Source: JAJDUF01 sp965214295 (GTDB taxonomy: Bacteria; Chloroflexota; UBA11872; UBA12225; JAJDUF01). From it: a DNA stretch of 64,000 nt. Location: positions 1,550,001 to 1,614,000 of the forward strand of contig OZ243944.1 of assembly GCA_965214295.1 (NCBI GenBank), in the 5' to 3' direction. The position numbers and the translations under genes were made by a program. Under the pieces are notes generated by a model. That model ran no database searches and was not told where the DNA came from. It was given only the letters and a program-made list of their open reading frames with translations. Below, piece by piece: positions 32,098 to 40,248 of this stretch (position 1 is the stretch's first letter; each line of letters begins with the position of its first letter).

Positions 32098-33210
32098 TCA
32101 TGCGTCTTGACTGATCGCCTGGTAGGCCCGCCAGGTCCGCTCGGCGATGCGCTGCTGCGTGTAGTGCGCCAGGACGCGCTGCCGCCCCCGCACCCCCAGC
32201 TCCCGCCGCAGCGCCGGGTCGTGGCGCAACCGGGCCAGCTGCTCCGCGAGCGCCGCGCTGTTGCCCTCTGGGAAGAGCAAGCCGGCGTCACCGATCACGC
32301 GCCGAATCTCCCCCGAGTCGGACCCGATCACCGCCGTTTCGCAGGCCATCGCTTCCACCAGGACCCGCCCGAACTGCTCTTTCCATTGCGGCGTGGTCAG
32401 TGACGGCAGCACCAGCACGTCGAGCTGTCGGAGGAACGCCGGTACCTCCGTCGAAGCGCGAGCGGTATGGATACGTAGCCGCTCTTCTAGGCCACACGCT
32501 GCGGCCAGTGCCCGCAGCCGGCGCTCTTCCGGTCCCCAGCCCAGCAGATCGAGCCGCACTCCCGTACCGAGGCGGGCACACGCCGCCACCAGCACGTGTA
32601 CGCCCTTCTTCCACTCCAGCCGACCGACGTAGCCGACCCGGAAGAGGCCGTTCGCGGTAGGGCGCGGCGCCGCGCGGGCAGAGAACAGCTCCGGGTCAAC
32701 GCCAAACTGCGGGATGACCCAAGCCGGCCCGGCGTAGCCTTTGCGGCGGAGCACGGTCCGCGCCTCAGCGTTGCCGGCAATGGCGCCGGCCACTCGGCTA
32801 TAGCAATAGCGCTCCATGAGCCGTACCGGCAGCGGATAACGGCGGAGCAAGTTTTGCCAGGTGAAGAACAGGGCGCGAGCGCCGGCCCGCTGCGCGAGCG
32901 CGATAATCTGAAGCGTGGCAAGGTTGTATGGCTCTTCATCGGCGTGGACCACCTCCCACCGCTGGCCCCGAAAGTGGCGACCGAGTCGCGGATAGAAGTG
33001 GGTGTGAAAGTGGCCGTTGAATACCAGCGGCTCGACCACCAGGCGATAGCCTCGCGTGTGCCGGCGGTCCAGCTGGAATACCTGCCCGCCATGATCGCGC
33101 CAGGAGGGCGGCACCACGACGGTCAGCTCGGCGCCGCAGCGGGCCAGCTCATCCAGCTTGCGCTGGTATGCGCCGTGAATGCAGGCTTTCGAGACCATCA
33201 GGACGCGCAT
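32098..33210 (-). CDS. glycosyltransferase family 4 protein
   Basis: This 370-residue GT-B type enzyme begins MRVLMVSKACIHGAYQRKLDELARCGAELTVVVP. Acceptor-side features include HADEEPYNLATLQIIALA. The donor side has VIPQFGVDPELF, GYVGRLEWKKGVHVLVAACARL and LLGWGPEERRLRALA. The key motif EQFGRVLVEAMACETAVIGSDSGEIRRVIGDAGLLF follows, with the conserved Glu pair. The enzyme likely builds a surface or secondary-metabolite sugar. It is transcribed toward creatininase with 142 nt between them, including a palindrome. The acceptor cannot be inferred. Confidence 0.87.
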   Translation of the reverse strand: MRVLMVSKACIHGAYQRKLDELARCGAELTVVVPPSWRDHGGQVFQLDRRHTRGYRLVVEPLVFNGHFHTHFYPRLGRHFRGQRWEVVHADEEPYNLATLQIIALAQRAGARALFFTWQNLLRRYPLPVRLMERYCYSRVAGAIAGNAEARTVLRRKGYAGPAWVIPQFGVDPELFSARAAPRPTANGLFRVGYVGRLEWKKGVHVLVAACARLGTGVRLDLLGWGPEERRLRALAAACGLEERLRIHTARASTEVPAFLRQLDVLVLPSLTTPQWKEQFGRVLVEAMACETAVIGSDSGEIRRVIGDAGLLFPEGNSAALAEQLARLRHDPALRRELGVRGRQRVLAHYTQQRIAERTWRAYQAISQDA

Positions 33211-33254
33211 GGCGCTTGCCCACCATCACTATCGGCCACGACACCTACCCCCGT

Positions 33255-33355
33255 AGGAGACCTTTGCCAAAGTCTCCATTCCCGCGCAGGGAGACCTTTG
33301 CATAACTCGTCATTCCCGCCTCACTACCGTCATTCCCGCGAAAGCGGGAATCCAT
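33255..33355. repeat. two GGAGACCTTTGCA ends and a REP hairpin
   Basis: Two copies of GGAGACCTTTGC(C/A)(A/T)AA lie near 33258 and 33290. The second is followed by GTCATTCCCGCC and a hairpin with ATTCCCGC/GCGGGAAT arms near 33328-33353. The arrangement is a mosaic of element fragments at the 3' end of the GNAT gene. Confidence 0.65.
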
Positions 33356-33395
33356 CCTGCTCATCCTTGCATCCTGAAAATCCTGATTCAGACCA

Positions 33396-33968
33396 TCATC
33401 GGGCTTGCTTCCGGCTTCCGCCGGCTGCCGGCACATCGAACTCCGAGCGCAGCACGCCCATATAGATCAGGTCATGCCACACGCCCTCGACGCACATCTC
33501 CTCGCGCAGCACGCCCTCCTTGCGAAAACCGCAGCGTCCGTAGCAACGAATAGCCGCCGTGTTGTACCACAGCACCCGCAGGTAAATCTTGTGCAGGCGG
33601 AAGCGCTCGAAGATGTGCCGGAGACCCAGCCGTAAGGCTTCCGTGCCGTAGCCGCGGCCCCGATAGTCGCGTGCCAGCCACATGGACAACTCGGCGGCGT
33701 GGTGGGGCACGGCTCGCTCCCAGAACGACAGCAGCCCCATGATCCGGCCGGTGGGACCCTGGAGCACGAAGTCGGCCAACGCGCCGCTGGAGGGCCCCAC
33801 GAAGACGTGATTCAAGGCGGACCCCTCAGGCGCAGTGTCCACCCCCATGTACCGGTCAATCTCCGGGTCCGCCCGCAGCCGCTCCAGCTCGGCCCGGTCG
33901 CTCGTCCGCGCCTCCCGCAGCACCATCCGCTCTCCCTGCAACAGAACCTGCTCTCGGTGCAGCAGCAT
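33396..33968 (-). CDS. GNAT acetyltransferase (RimJ/RimL-like)
   Basis: The protein has 190 residues from ATG 33968. It carries GNAT motifs: LREARTSDRAELERLRADPEIDRYMG at the N-terminus, RIMGLLSFWERA, and the acetyl-CoA loop LARDYRGRGYGTEALRLGLRHIFE (Q/RxxGxG/A type). LRVLWYNTAAIRCYGRCGFRKEGVLREE follows, with the N-A-A-I-R-x-Y motif. It resembles enzymes that acetylate the N-terminal or side-chain amines of ribosomal proteins or antibiotics. It is transcribed away from the solute-binding protein gene at 34109, with a 140-base divergent gap holding both promoters. The substrate is unknown. Confidence 0.87.
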   Translation of the reverse strand: MLLHREQVLLQGERMVLREARTSDRAELERLRADPEIDRYMGVDTAPEGSALNHVFVGPSSGALADFVLQGPTGRIMGLLSFWERAVPHHAAELSMWLARDYRGRGYGTEALRLGLRHIFERFRLHKIYLRVLWYNTAAIRCYGRCGFRKEGVLREEMCVEGVWHDLIYMGVLRSEFDVPAAGGSRKQAR

Positions 33969-34108
33969 GGCACAACTATACTCCACTGCCCCGGTGGCAA
34001 CGATCACGAGGCAATCGCTTGTCTCCCCGCCGGGCAGTCAGGTATCATGGCCGCATTCCTCGCTGGAGATGGATGTAAGCGCAGCAGGACAAACCGAAGG
34101 AGGTTGCT

Positions 34109-35668
34109 ATGGCACGGGTGATCCGCAGACGCTATCTCGGTGGCGCCGCCGCCACGTTGGGCGGTGTGCTCGCCGCTGCCTGTGGCGAAGTCGAGGTACG
34201 CTACGTCCAAGGCCCGGCGGGCCCGGCCGGCCCTGCTGGCCCGCAGGGTGAGCGCGGGGCCGCGGGCGCTGCCGGCGCCAAGGGGTCGTCCGGGGCCGCC
34301 GGGCAGACCATCGTGGTCGAGAAAGAGAAGCCGGTCGTCGTCGAGAAGGTCGTCGAGAAGGTCGTCGAGGTCGAGAAGCCGGTGATCGTCGAGAAGGTCG
34401 TCGAGAAAGTGGTTGCCCCCACGGCTGGTCCGAAGCGAATTCTCTTCGACACCGACTGGGGCCCGGACGGGCCGCGCGGTGAGGTGGTCAAGCGCAGTCT
34501 GGCCCTCTACAAGGAGCAGCGCCCCGAAGTCACGGTAGACGTGCGCTTTAGCGCCGGTGCGGAGCAGGCCAAGAGCAACACTGTCTTTGCGCGGACGGCG
34601 GTGTTGATCGCGGCCGACGACATGGGCGACCTGTTCCTGTGGGCCGCGTATGTCTTCGTCTACTGGGCCAAGCGCGGCCTCTTTGCCGACCTGACCCCTT
34701 ACTTCAAACAGTTCAAGGTCACGCTGGATGACTACGTCAGCATCCCGCAGCACGAGATCTACCCGTATCCCAACGGGAAGGTCTTTGGCTGGCCGTTCCA
34801 GGTAATTACCCGTGACTGGATGTACAACAAGTCCATCCTCGACCGGCACGGCATCGAGCCGAACGAGAACTGGACCTTCGACGACCTGATCGCCGCCGCC
34901 AGGCAGGTCCAGGAGCCGGACAACGACATCTACGGGATGCCTCCGCCCGGTTGGTGGACCCACGTCATGACGATGTACCAGATCGGCGGTGAGAACGGCG
35001 CCCACAACGGCGAGTACTACCTCTTCAATTCGCCCGCCGGGATTCAGGCCGGCCAGTTCTGGGAAGACATCATCTACAAGCACCAAGTCGCGCCCCCGCC
35101 CCAGGTGGCCGGCGAGAAGAAGCTCAGTACCGCCAAGGGTAACTACGCTTTCTTCATCACCTATCCGAGCGCCGCGTTCCGCAAGGCCGTCGGCACGAAC
35201 TTCGAGTTCGATTTCATGTACGCGCCGAAGTGGCCGGCGAACGGCGAGCGCGCCGTGTCCCAGCAGGATCAGGCGCATATGGTCACCAAGTGGGCCGGCA
35301 CCCGGGGCGTCGTCGCCGAGAGCGCCGAGCTGGCCGCCCACCTGGCCGGCCCGGAGACCAGCGACCTTATCCTCACCCACGGCAACACGCCGCCGACCTG
35401 GAGGGCGCTGTTCGACTCGGATCGCAACATTCCCTCCGACACGTTCCGGCGGGACATCTTGATGGACGGGTTCAACTACCGCTACGTGCATCAGGCGCAT
35501 GAGTGGTGGTACCCCATGGCCCGCGCGTGGCGGCCCGTCATCAACCAGGTGTGGGCCGGCGAAACCTCGTATGTCAATGCGGCCCAGGAGGCCGACCGCC
35601 TCAACAAGCTCATCGCCGAATTGCGGACGCTACACCCGACGTCGGACGTGCTGCAAGCCAAGCTCTAA
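34109..35668 (+). CDS. Tat/lipoprotein ABC solute-binding protein with collagen-like and Val-Glu-Lys linker
   Basis: The protein has 519 residues from ATG 34109, supported by an AGGAGG ribosome-binding site. The N-terminus RRRYLGGAAATLGGVLAAAC carries a Tat-like RR motif followed by a lipobox-type LAAAC, so the mature protein is probably anchored by lipid outside the membrane. It is followed by a collagen-like Gly-x-y run (about residues 35-65). A linker of repeating VEK units (VVVEKVVEKVVEVEKPV, about 69-102) comes next. Family-1-like solute-binding sequence then has GKVFGWPFQVITRDWMYNKSIL and TFDDLIAAARQVQEP. No permease or ATPase genes lie beside it. Sugar or oligosaccharide binding is likely. 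Confidence 0.88.
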   Translation: MARVIRRRYLGGAAATLGGVLAAACGEVEVRYVQGPAGPAGPAGPQGERGAAGAAGAKGSSGAAGQTIVVEKEKPVVVEKVVEKVVEVEKPVIVEKVVEKVVAPTAGPKRILFDTDWGPDGPRGEVVKRSLALYKEQRPEVTVDVRFSAGAEQAKSNTVFARTAVLIAADDMGDLFLWAAYVFVYWAKRGLFADLTPYFKQFKVTLDDYVSIPQHEIYPYPNGKVFGWPFQVITRDWMYNKSILDRHGIEPNENWTFDDLIAAARQVQEPDNDIYGMPPPGWWTHVMTMYQIGGENGAHNGEYYLFNSPAGIQAGQFWEDIIYKHQVAPPPQVAGEKKLSTAKGNYAFFITYPSAAFRKAVGTNFEFDFMYAPKWPANGERAVSQQDQAHMVTKWAGTRGVVAESAELAAHLAGPETSDLILTHGNTPPTWRALFDSDRNIPSDTFRRDILMDGFNYRYVHQAHEWWYPMARAWRPVINQVWAGETSYVNAAQEADRLNKLIAELRTLHPTSDVLQAKL

Positions 35669-36007
35669 GCAGCAGGTCGCTCTTTCGTCGAGGGACTGTT
35701 GCCGGGGGCTGGCAGAGGCAGGTAACTAGGGAGGGGTGCCGTTTATGGCGCCTCTCCCGTCATTCCGGCGTAGGCCGGAATCCGGAATTGCCACCCTGAG
35801 TACAATACATTGCGCTGAATTCCTGCTTGCGCGGGAAACACCATGGCCTAGCCCAGGCCACCGCGACGAAACGGAAGCCGGCACCGTCATTGCGGTGTCG
35901 GCCGCCGTACCCGTCATTGCGGTGTCGGCCGCCGTACCCGTCATTGCGGCGCAGGCCGCAATCCAGCCCTCTGGAGAGCCTATGTTCAGAGCAATGAAGG
36001 AGAACGG
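35669..36007. other. intergenic region with tandem REP units
   Basis: This 339-base gap lies between the solute-binding gene and the propeller-type gene. It holds a REP hairpin with ATTCCGGC/GCCGGAAT arms (35759-35784). Three 27-nt units in tandem follow (35884-35910, 35911-35937, 35938-35964), of which the last has intact ATTGCGGC/GCCGCAAT arms. An AAGGAG site for the next gene closes the gap. No gene is seen. Confidence 0.75.
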
Positions 36008-37378
36008 ATGATCGCCACGCCCGCAGGCTTGGCCGATCCCCACCTCCATCTCTTTCTCGCCGACGAGGAGATCGACTCCCTCGTTGGCGTGACGCGGCTC
36101 ATCAACCGGTTGCGCCGCGATTCCCTGGCGCCCGTGCTGCGGCCCGATCAGCCCTGGGAAATGGGGCAGGTCGTGCCCCGGTGCATCCTCTACGACCCCG
36201 CCGACGGACTCTATAAATGCTGGTACCTGGCCGCGACCACCAACAATCCGTCCCCCTATCGCTATGGCATCGGGTACGCCACCTCACCCGATGGCGTCAC
36301 CTGGGAAAAACCGGCCCTCGACGTGGTGCGCCACGAGGACGGAGCGCCTACCAACATCGTGGACCTGCCGCGCGGTACCAGTGCGCGGCTGCTGTTCCCC
36401 TACCTCGACATGCCGGGTGCGGCGCCGGGCGAGCGGTTTGTCGGCACGCTGTATCAAGGTGGCGGCCCCCGACAGCGCGGCATCTATCGGGCGGCCTCGC
36501 CGGATGGCATCCATTGGACAGTCGGTGCGGAGCCGCTCGTTCACGCCGGGGACCGGTACGCCATCGCCTACGACCCGGTACGCGATCTATGGATGCTGAC
36601 CACCCGGCGGGCCAGCGCCGCCGGCGTGCTCCGACAGCGGGAGGTCTCCCTCTGGGAGAGCGCCGATTTCCAGGCATGGGCCTACCAAGGCCACTTGTTG
36701 CGATCCGACGAGCATGATCGACCCAATACCGAGTTCTACAGTATGCTCCCGCTGCGCTACGGCCCCGGTATCCTCGGCTTTCTGGAGGTCTACTACCGGG
36801 CCGTGGAGCGCATGGATACGCAGCTCACCTGGAGCCGCAACGGTCGCCACTGGCAGCGCGTGGGCCACCGCGATCCCATCCTCGCGCGAGGCGGTGAAGG
36901 CAGCTGGGACTCTCATTGGGTTGTGCTGACCAATAATGCGCCGGAGATCGTCGGCGACCGCTTACGTTTCTGGTACGCGGGCGGCAGCACCCACCACGGC
37001 TCGAAAGGCGGGCATCGCCGGGCGATGGGCGTGGCCTCCATTCGGCGCGACGGTTTCGTCTCCATCGAAGGGCGCATGGATCCCGGCTTCCTCCTCACCG
37101 CGGCGCTCGACGCCACCGTCCCCCGCCGGCTGACGGTGAACCTGAATGCGGAGACCGGAGACGCCAGTGTCGAGGTGCTCCGTCCCGATGGTCAGGCGGT
37201 CGCCGGGTATAGCGCCGATGACTGCCGGCTGTCCGCGCAAGACGGGATCGCGGTGGCCGTAAGCTGGCACGGTGGTCGGGTAGTACCACCACAAGCTGCC
37301 GGGCGCGTACACCTGAAGTTCAACCTCCGCAATGCAAGCCTCTACTCCTACCGCTGGGCACCGGCCGACCAAGGTTAG
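36008..37378 (+). CDS. five-bladed propeller glycosidase-like protein with C-terminal beta-sandwich
   Basis: The protein has 456 residues from ATG 36008, after an AAGGAG site. The N-terminal two-thirds has propeller blades like those of GH32/GH43/GH68-type enzymes: VPRCILYDPADGLYKCWYL, GIGYATSPDGVTWEKPALDVV, RAASPDGIHWTVG, LTWSRNGRHWQRVGHRDPIL and RLRFWYAGG. Acidic residues in such blades usually form the active site, but no full catalytic triad can be assigned here. From about residue 365 a beta-sandwich follows: RRLTVNLNAE, VEVLRPDGQAVAGYSADDCRL and VSWHGG. The 501-residue protein at 43345-44850 has the same domain order. No signal peptide is evident. Confidence 0.75.
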   Translation: MIATPAGLADPHLHLFLADEEIDSLVGVTRLINRLRRDSLAPVLRPDQPWEMGQVVPRCILYDPADGLYKCWYLAATTNNPSPYRYGIGYATSPDGVTWEKPALDVVRHEDGAPTNIVDLPRGTSARLLFPYLDMPGAAPGERFVGTLYQGGGPRQRGIYRAASPDGIHWTVGAEPLVHAGDRYAIAYDPVRDLWMLTTRRASAAGVLRQREVSLWESADFQAWAYQGHLLRSDEHDRPNTEFYSMLPLRYGPGILGFLEVYYRAVERMDTQLTWSRNGRHWQRVGHRDPILARGGEGSWDSHWVVLTNNAPEIVGDRLRFWYAGGSTHHGSKGGHRRAMGVASIRRDGFVSIEGRMDPGFLLTAALDATVPRRLTVNLNAETGDASVEVLRPDGQAVAGYSADDCRLSAQDGIAVAVSWHGGRVVPPQAAGRVHLKFNLRNASLYSYRWAPADQG

Positions 37379-37642
37379 GGGCACCGCATGCCGTGCCCCT
37401 ACCCCAGTGAGAGGCTAACAGAGGTAGTTGCATGACGAGGGGCGCGATTGATCGCGTCCAGGTGCTCGTCATTCCTGTACACGCGGGAATCCACGCCCCC
37501 CGGCGTAGCGGGGGGACCAGCGGGGACCAGATGAGAGGGCGCCGCAACGACTCCCCCTTCCATACTAGGGAGGGGGCCGGAGGGTAGGTCCAACTGTGCG
37601 TCAGCACGGGGGAGGCGAGCGAGGAGGCCAGTCGCACACGCC
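37379..37642. other. repeat-rich region at convergent gene ends
   Basis: The 264 bases lie between the convergent propeller and SDR genes. They begin with a GGGGCACCGCATGCCGTGCC palindrome (37378-37399), overlapping the end of the propeller gene. A GGGGCGCGATTGATCGCG half-palindrome follows near 37437. A decayed GTCATTCCTGTACACGCGGG repeat lies near 37468, and a C/G hairpin near 37548. No gene is seen. Confidence 0.7.
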
Positions 37643-38386
37643 CTAACGCGACCCCGTCGGCCCCGCCATGAAATCCCTATCATGCTCAGGCAGCATCGGA
37701 AGCTCTTCCATGAAGCGGTAGAACCGGCCGGTGGGGCCACCTGTCGGCAGCGCGGCCAGCCAGAGTGCCGTCGGCACCGCCTCGACCGGGTGGGTAGCCG
37801 CCGTAGGGTTCATGTCCGTGCGGACCGCGCCCGGACTCATGGCATTGACCAATACGTCGTGCTCCTGCACCTCTTTCGCCAGCGCGGCAGTCAGGGCATT
37901 GACCGCGGCTTTGGAGCCGGCGTAGGCGGCGCTCCCGGCTTGACACATGAAGGCGGAGGCCGAGCTGACGTTGACGATCCGCCCGTAGCCTTGCGCGATC
38001 ATGTAGGGCAGCACGGCATAACAGCAGGCATACAGCCCCACGGTGTTGACTGCGAACACGGCGGCGAATCGCTCTGGAGGTATCTCGGCGACCGGGCCGT
38101 TGGCGAAATTCACGCCAGCGTTATTACACAGCACGTCAATCCGCCCCAGCTCCCGGACCGTCCGGTCGACGACGCGGCCGACTGCCGTGTACTCGGTAAC
38201 ATCCAGCCGGAAGACGCTGCTGGCCCCGCCATCCGCCGCAATCTGCGCGGCGACCGCCCGGAGCCGCTCCTCGTCGCGGGCCGTAAGGACGACGTGCGCC
38301 CCGGCACGCGCATAGCCCAGCGCGATCTCCGTACCGATCCCCCGGCTGGCGCCCGTCACCAGCGCGACTTTTCCCTTCAGCTCCAT
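37643..38386 (-). CDS. short-chain dehydrogenase/reductase
   Basis: This 247-residue protein has classical SDR motifs. TGASRGIG is the NAD(P)-binding loop. RLDVTEYT and NNAGVNFA (NNAG) follow, as do NVSSASAFMCQAGSAAYAGSKAAV with catalytic Ser, Tyr and Lys (YxxxK), and SPGAVRTDM. The substrate could be a sugar or hydroxy-acid derivative. ATG 38386 has GGGAGGAGG upstream. It is the last gene of a minus-strand operon with a PhyH-like oxygenase and a 2-hydroxyacid dehydrogenase. The gap to the preceding gene is 25 nt. Confidence 0.9.
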   Translation of the reverse strand: MELKGKVALVTGASRGIGTEIALGYARAGAHVVLTARDEERLRAVAAQIAADGGASSVFRLDVTEYTAVGRVVDRTVRELGRIDVLCNNAGVNFANGPVAEIPPERFAAVFAVNTVGLYACCYAVLPYMIAQGYGRIVNVSSASAFMCQAGSAAYAGSKAAVNALTAALAKEVQEHDVLVNAMSPGAVRTDMNPTAATHPVEAVPTALWLAALPTGGPTGRFYRFMEELPMLPEHDRDFMAGPTGSR

Positions 38387-38411
38387 CGGTGCCCCTCCTC
38401 CCGCCGGTCGT

Positions 38412-39182
38412 TCAGCTCCACCGCTCGCAGCCCTGAAACGGCATGTGCTCCCCGGCTCGATAGCGGGGACGCGGCAAGTAGTCGTTGACGTTGGCCACCG
38501 CCTTGCCCCGCAGTAGGAATGCGGAAGGCCACTGCTCGTCGCTGACGATGCGTGTCGTCGTGGGAATATAGCGGATGGTCAGGCCGGTGCGTGTCGTGTC
38601 CGAGGTATTGGCGTTCGATCCGTGGATGATATTGGGATGATGCACCGACACGTCGCCGGCGCTGAGGACGACGTCCACGGCCCGGTCCCCTTCCACCAGC
38701 TCCGGGGTGATCTGCGAGTTGAGTACGTTCGGCACGTCTACTCGCCGCTCCATCTCGTGGAGCTGCATCGCCTGCGTCCCCGGAATAACCCGCAGGCAGC
38801 CGTTCTCCGGAGTTGCGTCATCCACCGCCAGCCACAGCGTTACCACTTCCATCGGCTCCAGCGGCCAGTAGGAGCCATCCTGGTGCCAAAGCACCGACTG
38901 TCCGTCCTCCGGCGGCTTTGAGATGTAGTGCGAGGCGAAGAGCGCGATGTTCGGCCCGACGTATTCCTCGGCAATGTCCAGCAGCCGGTCGTCGCTGACC
39001 AGCCGCACCCAAAACGGATCGTTCCGCATCAGCTGGTGGTGTAGCTGCTCCGGCCGCACCCCCGGATTCCGCTCCAAGAGCCAGACGACGTGCTCACGGG
39101 CTTCCTCTACCAGCCCGGCATCCAGGACCTGCCGATAAATCGCATAACCGTCGCGCGCGAACTGCCGCTGCTGGGCGCTCAT
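38412..39182 (-). CDS. phytanoyl-CoA dioxygenase family protein
   Basis: This 256-residue protein is a non-heme iron, 2-oxoglutarate-dependent oxygenase of the PhyH family. Its iron ligands are in SVLWHQDGSYWP (H-x-D) and VSVHHPNIIHGSNANTSDTTRTGLTIRYI, where the distal His and the downstream Arg that binds 2-oxoglutarate are visible. ENGCLRVIPGTQAM is also characteristic. PhyH proteins hydroxylate fatty acyl chains, quaternary amines, phosphonates or natural products. The neighbours (a dehydrogenase on each side) suggest sequential oxidation of one substrate. ATG 39182 follows a GGAGGGGG site, and 37 nt separate it from the upstream gene. Confidence 0.88.
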   Translation of the reverse strand: MSAQQRQFARDGYAIYRQVLDAGLVEEAREHVVWLLERNPGVRPEQLHHQLMRNDPFWVRLVSDDRLLDIAEEYVGPNIALFASHYISKPPEDGQSVLWHQDGSYWPLEPMEVVTLWLAVDDATPENGCLRVIPGTQAMQLHEMERRVDVPNVLNSQITPELVEGDRAVDVVLSAGDVSVHHPNIIHGSNANTSDTTRTGLTIRYIPTTTRIVSDEQWPSAFLLRGKAVANVNDYLPRPRYRAGEHMPFQGCERWS

Positions 39183-39219
39183 GCTCGTCTCCCCCTCCCT
39201 GTCCTTTCCGACAACCGTG

Positions 39220-40248
39220 TCAGTACCCCTTTGCCCTCGTCACGACGTTCACCAGCGGCTCGCCGCGCAGGTACCGCCTGAGGTTGGTGAGGAACAGGTC
39301 CTGTGCTCGGCGGATGTAGTCGGGATTGCGGTTGCCCGACACGTGCGGCGTCATCAGCACGTTGTCGAACGACCACAGCGGATGCTCGGATGGCAGCGGC
39401 CGGGGGTCGCTGAACAGCACGTCCAGGCAAGCGCCCTGAATGGCGCCCCGCTCCAGCGCCCGGACCAGCGCATCGTGATCCACGACCCCGCCCCGGCTGA
39501 CGTTGATGAAGTAGGCGCTGCGCCGCATCGCTGCGAACGCAGCGTCGTCGAAGATATACGCCGTCTCCACGGTCAGGGGCACGGTGGACACTACGAAGTC
39601 GGAGCGCGCGAGAAGCGCAGGTAAGTCCTGCGGCCCAAAGATCATCTCCGGAATGCTGCCGTCGTGATCGCCGATGCCGGCCAGCTCGAAACCCTCGGCC
39701 CGCCGCCGTTCCGGGTGGCGCTTCAGGGCCAGCACCCGCATGTTGAAGCTCTTGGCGAGCCGTGCCACCTCCCGGCCGATGTGTCCGTAGCCGACGATCC
39801 CGACCGTCTGTCCCCATAAATCGGTGAGCGTGCTATGCGACCGGTCCCGTACTTTCCGCTGCTGGTCGTGATAGAAGCCCAGCAGCCCACGCGCCAGCAA
39901 GCCCATCGCAAAGAGGCAGTATTCGGCAATGGGGACGGCGTGGCAGCCGGCAGCACTCGTGACGACGACCGCGTTGCGCGGATCGAATACCGGGTTGGTG
40001 AGTTTGTTGTCTACCCCGGTGGAAGTCATCTGCAGCCACCGCAGCCGCGTACCCGGTGCGAGCGTCTCTGGAAACCAGAGCGTGTACAGGATATCCGCGT
40101 CTCCCAGCGCCGCCGTGACCTCCGCCGCAGACCGACAGGTCCGCTGCGCTATCTCCAAGCGCGGCGATACGGCCCCGATCTCCGCGAGCAGGTCCTCCCG
40201 CCCCTCCAGTTCCGGCACCGTCACCAGCACCTTGGCTGTCGCCGTCAT
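39220..40248 (-). CDS. D-2-hydroxyacid dehydrogenase
   Basis: The protein has 342 residues from ATG 40248. The NAD(H) fold is clear in VGIVGYGHIGREVARLAKSF. The substrate loop is in VVTSAAGCHAVPIAEYCLFAMGLLARG. The catalytic Arg lies in INVSRGGVVDHDALV and the catalytic His in VLMTPHVSGN. The position that usually carries a Glu just before the Pro (DVxxxEP) reads LDVLFSDPRPLPSEHPLW, that is Asp in its place. The enzyme interconverts 2-hydroxy and 2-oxo acids. It heads the operon with PhyH and SDR. Substrates of the sugar-acid type would fit the neighbourhood. Confidence 0.88.
   Translation of the reverse strand: MTATAKVLVTVPELEGREDLLAEIGAVSPRLEIAQRTCRSAAEVTAALGDADILYTLWFPETLAPGTRLRWLQMTSTGVDNKLTNPVFDPRNAVVVTSAAGCHAVPIAEYCLFAMGLLARGLLGFYHDQQRKVRDRSHSTLTDLWGQTVGIVGYGHIGREVARLAKSFNMRVLALKRHPERRRAEGFELAGIGDHDGSIPEMIFGPQDLPALLARSDFVVSTVPLTVETAYIFDDAAFAAMRRSAYFINVSRGGVVDHDALVRALERGAIQGACLDVLFSDPRPLPSEHPLWSFDNVLMTPHVSGNRNPDYIRRAQDLFLTNLRRYLRGEPLVNVVTRAKGY

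Noticed and set aside
34004..35500. Long 498-residue open frame antisense to the solute-binding protein gene
   Set aside because: It mirrors the codon pattern of the real gene (GC-rich antisense shadow), contains no domain, and its start lies in the divergent promoter gap.
35884..35964. CRISPR-like tandem array
   Set aside because: Units are contiguous without spacers and are REP hairpin copies; there are no cas genes in the window.
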